Positions 29,105 through 40,660 of a DNA stretch of 64,000 nucleotides are shown in pieces. The notes under the pieces were generated by a model, which saw nothing but the letters and a program-made list of their open reading frames with translations, did not search any database and was not told the origin of the DNA. Where the stretch lies: the NCBI RefSeq assembly GCF_963676685.1, contig NC_092355.1, positions 78,025,176 to 78,089,175 of the forward strand. Reading direction: 5' to 3'. This stretch comes from Mytilus edulis (lineage: Eukaryota; Mollusca; Bivalvia; Mytilida; Mytilidae). The translations under genes and the position numbers were made by a program. Position 1 is the first letter of the stretch; every line of letters begins with the position of its first letter.

Positions 29105-29760
29105 AGGGTGCAATCAACAGTTTTTTTCTATGACGTCACATTTTTAGGGACCATGCATAAGTGACCCTTAGTGGTGGACTGATTAATAAAGATACTTGTA
29201 TAAAACTTGATATCACTGGAATCAGAATGTTCTCTAGTTTATAATGAAATAAAAATAATGTGTACTTTTAATAAATTAAAAACATTCCATCCAATGAACA
29301 TGGGGGAAAAAAGCTCTAATTTTGACAGAAAAAACTTGAAACCAGGTCATGTGCACAGACATGAAGACATGATCCATGCACATTTTTCATAATCAAAACT
29401 GTATGAAATTTGTAGGTTTTTACCTGGCCTTTCAAAAAAATCTTGTTTCAGGGTACGGTTTCCTGCTCCGAAAAGAGCTACAGTGGCTGCAAATAAGTTT
29501 TCAATTTTCACTGCCAAAAAAACAGGATGTTTACAAAGTTGTCTCCCCTCAAAACATGTAAAGTTAATTTAATTTTTAAAAATATTTCAATCATTCAACC
29601 TGTTTTAATTGAAAGCTAATTAACTATTTTTTACAATCAAACACAAAAAACATGATACTTTTGCACCAATTGAGTTAATAAACAGGGGTTTCCCTCCATG
29701 GTTATTTTTAGTCAGGGAATAACCCCTAGTTTTTTATACGAAACTGTTTATAGCACCCTT
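29105..29760. mobile_element. Block A copy 1: TTAA-associated MITE
   Basis: Ends GGGTGCAATCAACAG and CTGTTTATAGCACCC are imperfect inverted repeats (about 12 of 15). No coding capacity: its short frames are not protein-like. Confidence 0.7.
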
Positions 29761-30526
29761 AAGGCAAAACTTTATATTCAATATATTAAAATTTCTTAGC
29801 TTTTCTGAATCTGTACACTATACCGATTAAAATGATGTCTTACTTTAAGGATTGTGACCACGAATAGTGATAATACAGCTCTTTTCTCATGTCGCGTAGT
29901 ACTGACATATTGGCCAGTGGCAAACAGTTAAACCAGCTAATTCCAAACATTTCCTGTATCTCATTTTCATCAGTTTTACAAAGAAAATAATTCATAAAAT
30001 AGGGTTTCTTTTGAATAAATAGAATAAAAACTATGAAATAAGCATGACTAAAGTTACTTGAAATATATTTTGTCCCTAGTATTATGTGAACTAAGTTATA
30101 GCTGAGTTGAGAAAAATATGGAAAAAGTGTTTTTCTTAGGAATGGCACATGTACCTTTAAGACTATAAAAAGTACCAAATATATAATATAATGAATTAAG
30201 ATTTATGTCACACTGATCAGTAGTAAAGGTCAAAGTAGAAAATATCTACACTTTAAACGTGCAACCTATGGTTTCAAATATATGAGAGATTAAATAAAAT
30301 ATCATGACGTCGCAAAAAGATGCAAAAAACTTCAATATTCGCGCAGAGTCTGGTTTTCTTATTTCTGGTTGCTATGTACAAATCTGTAATATTTGCATTA
30401 AATATACCAAACTGATGCTTTTAAATTAAAGTATACATGCCGTACAATATTTTTCAGAATTATTTTACTCCATTCGCATGCACTTTTCTATGCTAAAACA
30501 TCACTATAATATATATTTGTCCCTTT
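29761..30526. repeat. Block B copy 1
   Basis: Starts AAGGCAAAACTTTATATTC and ends GTCCCTTT. It contains a minus-strand open frame (29840-30178) whose last third looks exon-like and ends at a GTAAGA donor. No family recognised. Confidence 0.8.
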
Positions 30527-31293
30527 AAGGCAAAACTTTATATTCAATATATTAAAATTTCTTAGCTTTTCTGAATCTGTACACTATACCGATTAAAATG
30601 ATGTCTTACTTTAAGGATTGTGACCACGAATAGTGATAATACAGCTCTTTTCTCATGTCGCGTAGTACTGACATATTGGCCAGTGGCAAACAGTTAAACC
30701 GGCTAATTCCAAACATTTCCTGTATCTCATTTTCATCAGTTTTACAAAGAAAATAATTCATAAAATAGGGTTTCTTTTGAATAAATAGAATAAAAACTAT
30801 GAAATAAGCATGACTAAAGTTACTTGAAATATATTTTGTCCCTAGTATTATTTGAACTAAGTTATAGCTGAGTTGAGAAAAATATGGAAAAAGTGTTTTT
30901 CTTAGGAATGGCACATGTACCTTTAAGACTATAAAAAGTACCAAATATATAATATAATGAATTAAGATTTATGTCACACTGATCAGTAGTAAAGGTCAAA
31001 GTAGAAAATATCTACACTTTAAACGTGCAACCTATGGTTTCAAATATATGAGAGATTAAATAAAATATCATGACGTCGCAAAAAGATGCAAAAAACTTCA
31101 ATATTCGCGCAGAGTCTGGTTTTCTTATTTCTGGTTGCTATGTACAAATCTGTAATATTTGCATTAAATATACCAAACTGATGCTTTTAAATTAAAGTAT
31201 ACATGCCGTACAATATTTTTCAGAATTATTTTACTCCATTCGCATGCACTTTTCTATGCTAAAACATCACTATAATATATATGTGTCCCTTTA
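30527..31293. repeat. Block B copy 2, joined directly to copy 1
   Basis: Same as copy 1 except for scattered substitutions, two of which change the minus-strand frame (H to Q, W to R). The B-B junction CCCTTTAAGGCAAAAC holds a single TTAA, exactly what is expected if an A block had been removed without a footprint or had never inserted. Confidence 0.85.
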
Positions 31294-31949
31294 AGGGTGC
31301 AATCAACAGTTTTTTTCTATGACGTCACATTTTTAGGGACCATGCATAAGTGACCCTTAGTGGTGGACTGATTAATAAAGATACTTGTATAAAACTTGAT
31401 ATCACTGGAATCAGAATGTTCTCTAGTTTATAATGAAATAAAAATAATGTGTACTTTTAATAAATTAAAAACATTCCATCCAATGAACATGGGGGAAAAA
31501 AGCTCTAATTTTGACAGAAAAAACTTGAAACCAGGTCATGTGCACAGACATGAAGACATGATCCATGCACATTTTTCATAATCAAAACTGTATGAAATTT
31601 GTAGGTTTTTACCTGGCCTTTCAAAAAAATCTTGTTTCAGGGTACGGTTTCCTGCTCCGAAAAGAGCTACAGTGGCTGCAAATAAGTTTTCAATTTTCAC
31701 TGCCAAAAAAACAGGATGTTTACAAAGTTGTCTCCCCTCAAAACATGTAAAGTTAATTTAATTTTTAAAAATATTTCAATCATTCAACCTGTTTTAATTG
31801 AAAGCTAATTAACTATTTTTTACAATCAAACACAAAAAACATGATACTTTTGCACCAATTGAGTTAATAAACAGGGGTTTCCCTCCATGGTTATTTTTAG
31901 TCAGGGAATAACCCCTAGTTTTTTATACGAAACTGTTTATAGCACCCTT
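31294..31949. mobile_element. Block A copy 2: TTAA-flanked MITE
   Basis: Flanked by TTAA on both sides: CCCTTTAA-GGGTGC on the left and GCACCC-TTAAGG on the right. Identical ends to copy 1. Confidence 0.75.
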
Positions 31950-32716
31950 AAGGCAAAACTTTATATTCAATATATTAAAATTTCTTAGCTTTTCTGAATC
32001 TGTACACTATACCGATTAAAATGATGTCTTACTTTAAGGATTGTGACCACGAATAGTGATAATACAGCTCTTTTCTCATGTCGCGTAGTACTGACATATT
32101 GGCCAGTGGCAAACAGTTAAACCAGCTAATTCCAAACATTTCCTGTATCTCATTTTCATCAGTTTTACAAAGAAAATAATTCATAAAATAGGGTTTCTTT
32201 TGAATAAATAGAATAAAAACTATGAAATAAGCATGACTAAAGTTACTTGAAATATATTTTGTCCCTAGTATTATGTGAACTAAGTTATAGCTGAGTTGAG
32301 AAAAATATGGAAAAAGTGTTTTTCTTAGGAATGGCACATGTACCTTTAAGACTATAAAAAGTACCAAATATATAATATAATGAATTAAGATTTATGTCAC
32401 ACTGATCAGTAGTAAAGGTCAAAGTAGAAAATATCTACACTTTAAACGTGCAACCTATGGTTTCAAATATATGAGAGATTAAATAAAATATCATGACGTC
32501 GCAAAAAGATGCAAAAAACTTCAATATTCGCGCAGAGTCTGGTTTTCTTATTTCTGGTTGCTATGTACAAATCTGTAATATTTGCATTAAATATACCAAA
32601 CTGATGCTTTTAAATTAAAGTATACATGCCGTACAATATTTTTCAGAATTATTTTACTCCATTCGCATGCACTTTTCTATGCTAAAACATCACTATAATA
32701 TATATGTGTCCCTTTA
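31950..32716. repeat. Block B copy 3
   Basis: Near identical to copy 1, including the same minus-strand frame at 32029-32367. Confidence 0.85.
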
Positions 32717-33372
32717 AGGGTGCAATCAACAGTTTTTTTCTATGACGTCACATTTTTAGGGACCATGCATAAGTGACCCTTAGTGGTGGACTGATTAATA
32801 AAGATACTTGTATAAAACTTGATATCACTGGAATCAGAATGTTCTCTAGTTTATAATGAAATAAAAATAATGTGTACTTTTAATAAATTAAAAACATTCC
32901 ATCCAATGAACATGGGGGAAAAAAGCTCTAATTTTGACAGAAAAAACTTGAAACCAGGTCATGTGCACAGACATGAAGACATGATCCATGCACATTTTTC
33001 ATAATCAAAACTGTATGAAATTTGTAGGTTTTTACCTGGCCTTTCAAAAAAATCTTGTTTCAGGGTACGGTTTCCTGCTCCGAAAAGAGCTACAGTGGCT
33101 GCAAATAAGTTTTCAATTTTCACTGCCAAAAAAACAGGATGTTTACAAAGTTGTCTCCCCTCAAAACATGTAAAGTTAATTTAATTTTTAAAAATATTTC
33201 AATCATTCAACCTGTTTTAATTGAAAGCTAATTAACTATTTTTTACAATCAAACACAAAAAACATGATACTTTTGCACCAATTGAGTTAATAAACAGGGG
33301 TTTCCCTCCATGGTTATTTTTAGTCAGGGAATAACCCCTAGTTTTTTATACGAAACTGTTTATAGCACCCTT
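32717..33372. mobile_element. Block A copy 3: MITE at the right end of the array
   Basis: TTAA on its left; the right flank is TTAG followed directly by the LINE fragment. Confidence 0.7.
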
Positions 33373-33373
33373 A

Positions 33374-33399
33374 GTTGTTCCAATAACTCTTTATGGGAG
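33374..33399 (+). pseudogene. LINE ORF2 fragment, piece left of the Mutator-like insertion
   Basis: Translates as VVPITLYG, continued across the insertion by SEVWGV, giving the PI-LYGSEVWG motif typical of the region after the LINE reverse transcriptase. Truncated on the left where the A-B array begins. Confidence 0.7.
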
Positions 33400-34686
33400 G
33401 GTAGTCGTTAAAGTGGTAACCCGAACCCGGACCCGAACCGGAATTTGCCGGAAATTTGCCGAACCGGAAATCTATTTTACGAATTTTATGCACTTTGCGT
33501 TTCGATTTTTTCTACTTATGTTTTTGCATTTGATGTATAATTAAATTCTTTCTCATCTATGAAAAGATTTTTGTCAAAACATCACTAACAAAAATAAAAT
33601 TAAGGTTTATTCATTTCCACCTCGGTAAAAGTGGTAACCCGAACCTGAAAGTTTTTCTTTAACCAAACCTTCTCTAACTAAGTGTTTTAAATACGCTTTA
33701 TAATTTTATGTCCTGAATGTAATAATCTTCCATATTTTACTAAAAATTGTTTTTACAACTTTGCCGAAAACTTTTTATCGTGGAAATTAAAAAAAAAAGT
33801 TCATCCGAACTCGAAAGGGAGACAACTCAATTTGGATTTGATTTTTGGGGCGATTATGATGCTACTCGTTAACTGAGCAATGAACCGTGAAAATGAGGTC
33901 AAAGTCAAATAGAACCTGCGTGACTGATATAGATCATAAAATATTTCCATACACCAAATATAGTTGACCTATTGCTTATAGTATTAGAAAAAATGACCAA
34001 AACTCAAAAACTTTACTGTGATCACTGTACCATGAAAATGAGGTCAAGGTCAGATGACACAAGCCAGTTTGTCATGTACACATTACAGTCCTTCCAAACA
34101 CCGAATATACTAGACTTATTGCTTATAGTATCTGAGATATGGACTTGACCACAAAAACTTAACCTTGTTCACGATCCCTATGTCGAGCTTTCTTGGACTT
34201 TTATCACAGACTAGACAATAAAGTTACATAATATGCATTCATTCTCAAAACATTTACTTGACTAAGTCTCAATATTCCAACCTGATCTCCTTAATTCAAA
34301 ACAGTAACAAATATAGCAGCTTATTTTTCTCCAGGAGAGTTACATTTTCTTTTGTCAAGAGACATAAAAATTCAGAAGATTTATTTAAATGTTTAAATTA
34401 CAGCTATATAATCATAAGAAAGCCTCGATATGCGTGCTTATACTTTCCGTTAGGGACAACACCAAACTGAGATCGATGTAAGATAAAAGAAAAAAAAAAG
34501 AAAAAAAAAAAAAAAAGTAAAATAAAAAATAAAATAGTTTAGGGGTGCGGAAAGCTTTCCGTTATGAATTTCTTTAAACTTATTTTCTTATATTGTTATT
34601 TCCAGTAATTTCAGTAATTCATAATTATACACAATATGCAATTCGGCGGAATATTTATCATAAATATTTATTTATTAATTTACTTT

Positions 34687-34750
<64 letters not shown>

Positions 34751-35421
34751 TTTAATTTATTTACTTTTTTCTTTCTTTCTTAAATTGTTTGTTTGTTTGA
34801 TTATATATATTAAAAGTTTAATTGTTGGTCTTTTTGTTATTTTTACTGTTTTTTATAGAACAATAGTCCTATTTCCCCCAAAGTTCTTAAATTTTTTCGA
34901 GAGCCCGGGTTTATTATACCAAAATTCATCCGGAATCCGATACAGTTTTATTCCGTCATTTTAACTACGCATACTATTAAAAAAACGAGTGGTCTCCCTT
35001 TCGGGTTCGGTTTTCCTCTTTTTCGCTTAGAAATGAAATAAATCGTTATGTTTTATACAGCTTGGAAAAAATCTTTGTGTTTTTAAAATGAAAGATGATT
35101 TTCTTCAAACGAAGTCTTAGTGTCCATTAAAGAATTCATATAATACAGAGATATAAAGAAAAATAGGTTGCCGAGATCGGGTTACCACTTTTACCAAGGT
35201 GGAAATTAATAAACGTTAAAATTTTTGCTTGTTAGTGATGTTTGGACAGAAATCTTTTCATACATGAGATAGAATTAAATTATACACCAAATGCATAAAC
35301 GTTAGTAGAAAAAATCGCAACGCAAAGATCTTAATATATGTAAAATAGATTTCCGGTTCGGCAAATTTCCGGCAAATTCCGGTTCGGGTCCGGGTTCGGG
35401 TTACCACTTTTACGGACCACC
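33400..35421. mobile_element. 2.0-kb Mutator-like non-autonomous element with long inverted ends
   Basis: Inverted ends of about 250 bp (33400-33648 and 35172-35421) begin GGTAGTCGTTAAAGTGGTAA on the left and GGTGGTCCGTAAAAGTGGTA on the right. Each arm carries AAAGTGGTAACCCGA at its tip and again near its inner end. TTATGGGAG (9 bp) is duplicated at 33391-33399 and 35422-35430. Long TIRs with a 9-bp duplication are the Mutator hallmark. The interior holds a piece of a known bivalve repeat (about 33840-34200) and a TTTA microsatellite, but no transposase. Confidence 0.85.
34676..34755. repeat. (TTTA)n microsatellite
   Basis: About 18 TTTA/ATTT units inside the Mutator-like element. Confidence 0.9.
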
Positions 35422-36512
35422 TTATGGGAGTGAAGTTTGGGGTGTAAGCCAAGTGTTCAAAGATTCAGATCCATTTGAACATTTACATATTAAATTTATT
35501 AAAGAAATTTTAGGTGTACAGTGCAAAACAACAAATGTAGCCTGTTTAACTGAGACAAACAGAATCCCTTTGTACTTTAAAATTCAGCTTTCAGCTATAA
35601 AATTTCTAAACCATATTGTAAACTCGCCTAACACTTTAGTCCATAAAATATATAATAATGTAGAGAAAACAAGTAAATGGGTTAACATTGTAAAAGACTG
35701 GTTAAATAAATTAGGTTTTGGTCATCTCACTTTTGATACTTTTAATTTAAAATATCACATAAATAGTATCCAACAAAGAATCTATGACCAGGCTTATCAA
35801 ATTATAAATTGTTCTATCAATAAATGTGAAAAATTAAATTTCTTTTGTCATACTAAAAGAATTAGAAAAAGGCCCCCATATATTGATATATGTAAATACA
35901 AAACATGAAAACTGACCGATCAGTTTTCAGTAAATTTAAACTAAGTGCACATTCCCTAGCAATTGAAAGAGGGCGTTATACCAACATTGAAAGAAGTAAA
36001 CACATTTGCTTATCCTGTAACAGACAAGAAATTGAGGATGAATACCATTTCTTCTCAATCTGTCCATGCTATACATCATTAAGGGATACCTATATACAAA
36101 ATATTAATAAAAATCTTAATTTCAATTTTATTAAATTGCAGTCCACTATAACACTTAAGCATTTGACTGTACTTTTAAATAGCAGTCTACCAGTCATTAT
36201 CAAAATCACCATAAAGTATATTAATGATTGTCTTTTATTAAGAACATCTGTATAACTTGTATTTCTTTTAATATGCAATGCCAACCTAATTTTTGTTTGT
36301 GTTCTTTTTTCAATTGTTCATGAACATTAATAATGTGTTAACTGTTGATATTTATAGCCTTTTTTCTTCTTTGCTGTGAATACCACTGTCACTCTAATAT
36401 AATTGTAATCAATTTAACTATTGTAAGTTTATTGTCTTAATTTTGTATGCCATAACCATTTAATGTAAATGTGTTTGTGCGAACAAAATATTGTCTATTG
36501 TCTATTGTAATA
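35422..36512 (+). pseudogene. LINE ORF2 C-terminal fragment, piece right of the insertion
   Basis: Two frames continue the interrupted LINE: 35453-35908 (post-RT region, FKDSDPFEHLHIKFIKEILG) and 35905-36255 (KLSAHSLAIERGRY, then CLSC-x9-H-x4-C). They overlap at ATGA and belong to one ancestral ORF with a frame break. The 3' UTR ends with a (TATTGTC)n-type tail at 36492-36512. The endonuclease and catalytic RT are missing. It is close to the fragment at 22160-22762. Confidence 0.8.
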
Positions 36513-36829
36513 CTAAATAGTCATAGTTTACAAGCAGAGGCGGATCCACTGACTGCCTAAGAGGGGGTCCACTTCCAGTCATGCTCCAGTAGGGATTTCC
36601 TATGTAACCAAGGTTTTCCTTGTGTTAATTTTTGTTTTGTTTTTGCACACATTTTTTTTTTGTTGGAATTATTGCACAAAATTAGTTATTATATTTTATT
36701 AAGTGTCTGTTTGCGATGCGCCGACGTATAGTCATCAATGTAATGATGGATCGTCGTATGATGTAGATGTAGATGTTCCCACAAAAAGGGGGAGGGTGGA
36801 CCCCATGCGTCCACAAATATTAACTCTGT
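36513..36829. other. Intergenic DNA with a possible decayed MITE
   Basis: AGAGGCGGATCCACTG (about 36535) and GGGTGGACCCCATGCG (about 36794) recall the hAT-type MITE ends seen at 28400, but the copy is too diverged to delimit. Confidence 0.35.
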
Positions 36830-37248
36830 GGTTAAAGTTTTTAAAATTTTAATAACTTTCTTAAACTATCCTGGATTTCTACCAAACTTGGACAGAAGCT
36901 TGTTTATGATCATAAGATAGTATCCAGAAGTAAATTTTGTAAAAATAAAATTCCATTTTTTCCTTATTTTACTTTTGAATGGACTTAGATTTGCTGCCAG
37001 GAAACAACACATTCACTCCGGTTAAACTTTTTAAAATTTAAATAACTTTCTTATACTACTTTGGATTTGTACCAAACTTGGACAAAAGCTTGTTAATGAT
37101 CAAAAGCTAGTATCTAGAAGGAAATTTTGTAAAAAATAAAATTCCATTTTTTCGTATTTTACTTTTAAATGGACTTATAATTAGATTTTCTGCCAGGAAA
37201 CAACACATTCACTCTGTAGTTAAGCTTTTTAAAATTGAACTCTCTGAT
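36830..37248. repeat. 190-bp tandem repeat, left part
   Basis: Two units with a period of 190 bp (TACCAAACTTGGACA at 36880 and 37070) and the start of a third, which is cut at 37248 by the element that follows and resumes at 39951. Confidence 0.8.
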
Positions 37249-38109
37249 CAGGGATGATTCCACTATATAGTTTAGGGCCGCTTAACAGCCCTTAAATCGG
37301 CCAGCGGCCCCAAAAAATGTTTGTCAATATAAATTCTCAATTCAGGAAAATACAAGTAAAACAAAAATCGGTATTTCCGGAAAAGTTTCCGTCACCGATT
37401 ACGGCAACTATAATTTTTATAGTTTGTCGTCAAAACATAGTAAAATCCGGATAAAAATGCTGACTATGATTGCATTTTATTAACAACGATTTAATTATGT
37501 CAACATGAGGTAAACAATTTTAGCAACTGGATTCAATTGAAGTAAAAATGTTATGAGAGTATGTGGTCTCGTAAAAGTAGATCGCTCAGCAGGTTGATCA
37601 AAAATATGCTTTTTGTCAAAATGGGTGTCAAAACAGACCTCGGCAAAGAGCAAATTTTATATAACATTGATGAATGCATTTGAATGGTAAAAGCAGATCG
37701 CCCAACAGAGCCAGTTATGTTGATTAAAACTTGTTTTGTAAAAGAAATTATTTTATATTTTGCTCTTTTTTCCGCAAAAGACAAAAGTTTGAGCGTTTTT
37801 GAAAATAATGTTGATGATAGACCATTCATGAAATGAGACCCCCCCCCCCCTGAAATACAATGTCATCATTATGGAACTGTTTCAAAAGATATGAAAATGA
37901 TCCAAATAATTTTAAAGTTCACTGGTTCAATTGCTTTAAATAACTTATCAATTAAGCATATATATATATATATATACTTTTGTAATTGCTTTTCTTAATT
38001 CAACAATTGGCCAGTTCTATTTGAAATCTGGGAACAGTATATCTATGTTCCTGTTGAAATATATTTAAATTTTTTTCACTGGTTAATATGGCAAGCCGTT
38101 TTGCTATTT

Positions 38110-38375
38110 AATCTAACTTCAAGATATCTCATAAACTTTATAAGATATCTTATATAATAGTTCATTAGATATTTGATATAGTTTGAAAGATATCTTATAA
38201 AGTTTATAAGATATCTTATATAGTTCACGAGATATCTGAAATAATTTATGAGATGTCTTATACATGTAGTTTATAACATATCTCATATAATTTTCTTAAT
38301 ATGATATCCAATGAACTATATAAGATATCTCTTATACAAAACATATTTGTAAGATATTTCATATACTTTAAGAGA
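38110..38375. repeat. Cluster of AGATATCT palindromes
   Basis: About ten copies of the palindrome-like core AAGATATCTTATA in both orientations, with interposed ATAGTT/AACTAT. A smaller patch recurs at 39573-39615. No function apparent. Confidence 0.7.
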
Positions 38376-38789
38376 TCTTAAATAAATCTTCAGAGCTCCA
38401 GATAAGAATTCACAAATTGGGTTTTTTACCCACCATTTTCTTATATAATTGGGTGATAAAGTTTTTTGATTGCATTATCAATTCCAATTCACCCCTCATG
38501 TTAATATCAAATTGGGTTTTTCACCAGCAAGCTCCATCTTGTATTGGGTTTTTTCATCAACACAATATTGAATATTTAGGCAATACCAACCCCAGATTTT
38601 GTTCCATCTTAAATATCTTTCTTTCTTTGTTTAGCTGTTTTATTTGGTTTAGGGTTAGGGTTATTTGCTAGCTGTTTTATTTGGTTTATTCACTGAGGAG
38701 CAATTGTAGGTTTAATTTTTGTTCCGTTTCAAACCTTCTGCCAGTTTTGTATTTTCTCATATATACTGTATAAAACGGATATGTGTATT

Positions 38790-38836
38790 CACAGGCACTC
38801 GTCTTATACCTTTATATAATAAATTCTGAGACCAGT
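38790..38836. mobile_element. Decayed relative of the 93-bp palindromic MITE
   Basis: CACAGGCACTCGTCT at the left and TTCTGAGACCAGTG at the right match the ends of the element at 21529-21621 with a few changes; the centre is shortened. Confidence 0.5.
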
Positions 38837-39950
38837 GTAAAATGAAACAAAAAATAGTTTATAGTTGTCTTTCATTAGAACTTTTGGTTTCTGATGCTTT
38901 ATCATGTCATAATTGATTTGGCCTCAAGTGTTTGGCCTTTCACTTTTTCCAACTGATTTCTTTTTGAGGAAACCCTGTTTTTATTAGCAATGTTCTCGTT
39001 AAGGTACGCACACTCGCCCGTGTGTTCGACGGCTTCCTAAAAACACTGGCTGAGTCTTGTTATCATCATAACTTTCCCTCAGCTTTTCAAAAGAAGCAGA
39101 AAACATGCTTCTATTCAATATTTTAACCGAACATTCACTTTCGTTTTAATTCAATGTATGTTATGATAAATCCCGAGCAATGCGAAAAAAATATGACTGC
39201 ATGACACACGTTAATTGGATAGACGTCGAGAAGATCAAAATGTTTTCAAAAACATGTGTACCTGTTGAGCAACGGCAAACTCTAACAGGGACCCATTTCA
39301 GCTACTTGATGCAGGGATCTATTTTTAGAACGAAAGGAAATTTCCAATTATAAATATTATAAAAAATAACAATAGTTTACGCGACGACTGTAAACAGATA
39401 AGGGGAAACAACGCAAATGGTTGCCAATAAAAGGGTGGAGAACTCATGGTTTTGGAATATAATGGGTTTTCCTTTGAATTAATTGGGTTATTGAACCCTG
39501 CAATGGGCAATTGCATTGGGTTTTTTATTATTTGTATTGCGTGATCATACGCAGCTTATCTGGATCTCTGAATCTTATATATTATATGAGATATCATATA
39601 TCTTATGAGATAATTTGAAATTTGAATAAATAGCTAAAGGGCCTGCCATAGGTTTATGTTAGCTGGTACTTGTGGTATATATGTTTTTTGTAATAGGCCT
39701 CCTTTACCAAAGTTAAGATGATAGTGCATCATATGCAATGATATTCATGTATTACAACTTCCCTGGTCTGAATCCAATAATTTCTTCAATCAGTGTACAG
39801 AAGAAATTAACTTAATATTCATTTTCTGTTTTTACAGGAAAATGATATTATTTCGTCTTATATTGTATGCATAAAAAATTCCCAATTGGGATAAAAATTC
39901 CCAATTTGATATTCAAGGGACCCATTTGTAAACACCTGGAATCATCCCTG

Positions 39951-40200
39951 CTGATATTATTTTGGATCTGTACCAAACTTCATTTACTTGGACAGAAGCT
40001 TGTATATGATCAAAAGCTAGTATCTAGAAGGAAATTTAGTTTTCTTCCAGTTGACATTACATTTAGTCTGAAGTTAAAAGTTTTTAAACAGTATTAGATT
40101 CATAAACTATCCTGGATTTTTACCAAACTTGGACAGACATTTCTTACAATTTAAAGATAATATCAAGAGGAATATTTTATTGATTTATTTCCTCATTTTT
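39951..40200. repeat. 190-bp tandem repeat, right part
   Basis: Resumes with the TTGGATCTGTACCAAACTT unit and has one more degenerate unit at about 40080-40200. Confidence 0.7.
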
Positions 40201-40660
40201 GTTGAGCCTGCGATTAACAGAAAGAGTAGGCGAGACACTGGGTTCCGCGGAACCCTTACAAATTTTTATTATTTTTATTCAACAAATATAAATATTGATC
40301 AAATAGTTTTTAAGTATTTATTGTTTTAATATATATGTTCTTCAAGATAAAACTACAGTTTAGTAATGCCAAAGGTGAAGAATATAGTTCAATGGTGCCA
40401 TATTTAGATGAAAAGTATTCAACTCAATGTATTTAACTGCACATTGCAGCATCACTCGTTTATGATGGCTGTATTCAATTGTTCCACCTGACCAAAAATT
40501 TGTAAAACATGCACCCAAAAGCACATACAATGTACTGCTGAAGCTGCCATTGAAAAACAATAAATAATAATAAGAACAACAAATGATACATGTATGTGGT
40601 ATCCATTTATGACACAAAATCAGTACATGCACAACAAAATATCACACACAGAAAGCAAAG
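40201..40660. other. Fragment of a GTCGAGCCTGCGAC-type repeat, then unassigned DNA
   Basis: TTGAGCCTGCGATTAACAG followed by GTAGGCGAGACACTGG resembles the joined start and end of the repeat at 60225 and 61600. The rest shows nothing. Confidence 0.4.

Larger units (their letters stand above)
29105..33372. repeat. Six-block array A-B-B-A-B-A
   Basis: Two unrelated near-identical block types alternate: A (656 bp) three times and B (766-767 bp) three times. Period A-B is 1,423 bp. Every internal junction contains TTAA. The blocks differ at only a few positions, so the array is recent or homogenised. Its right end abuts a LINE fragment; the outer flanks read TTCA and TTAG instead of TTAA. Confidence 0.9.
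37249..39950. mobile_element. 2.7-kb non-autonomous DNA element with 14-bp inverted ends
   Basis: Ends CAGGGATGATTCCA and TGGAATCATCCCTG are perfect inverted repeats. CTGAT is repeated on both sides (37244-37248 and 39951-39955), and the flanks rejoin into one unit of the 190-bp repeat. No transposase frame is present. The interior includes an AGATATCT-rich patch, several 'ATTGGGTTTTTT' motifs and a decayed small MITE. A 5-bp duplication is unusual for CAGGG-ended elements, most of which make 8 bp. Confidence 0.75.

Noticed and set aside
29207-29561. Two 61-codon plus-strand frames repeated identically in each A block.
   Set aside because: Identity reflects recent duplication of the block. 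They lack domains and normal protein composition.
34593-34964. A 123-codon frame with repeated LFIY.
   Set aside because: It is the (TTTA)n microsatellite in translation.
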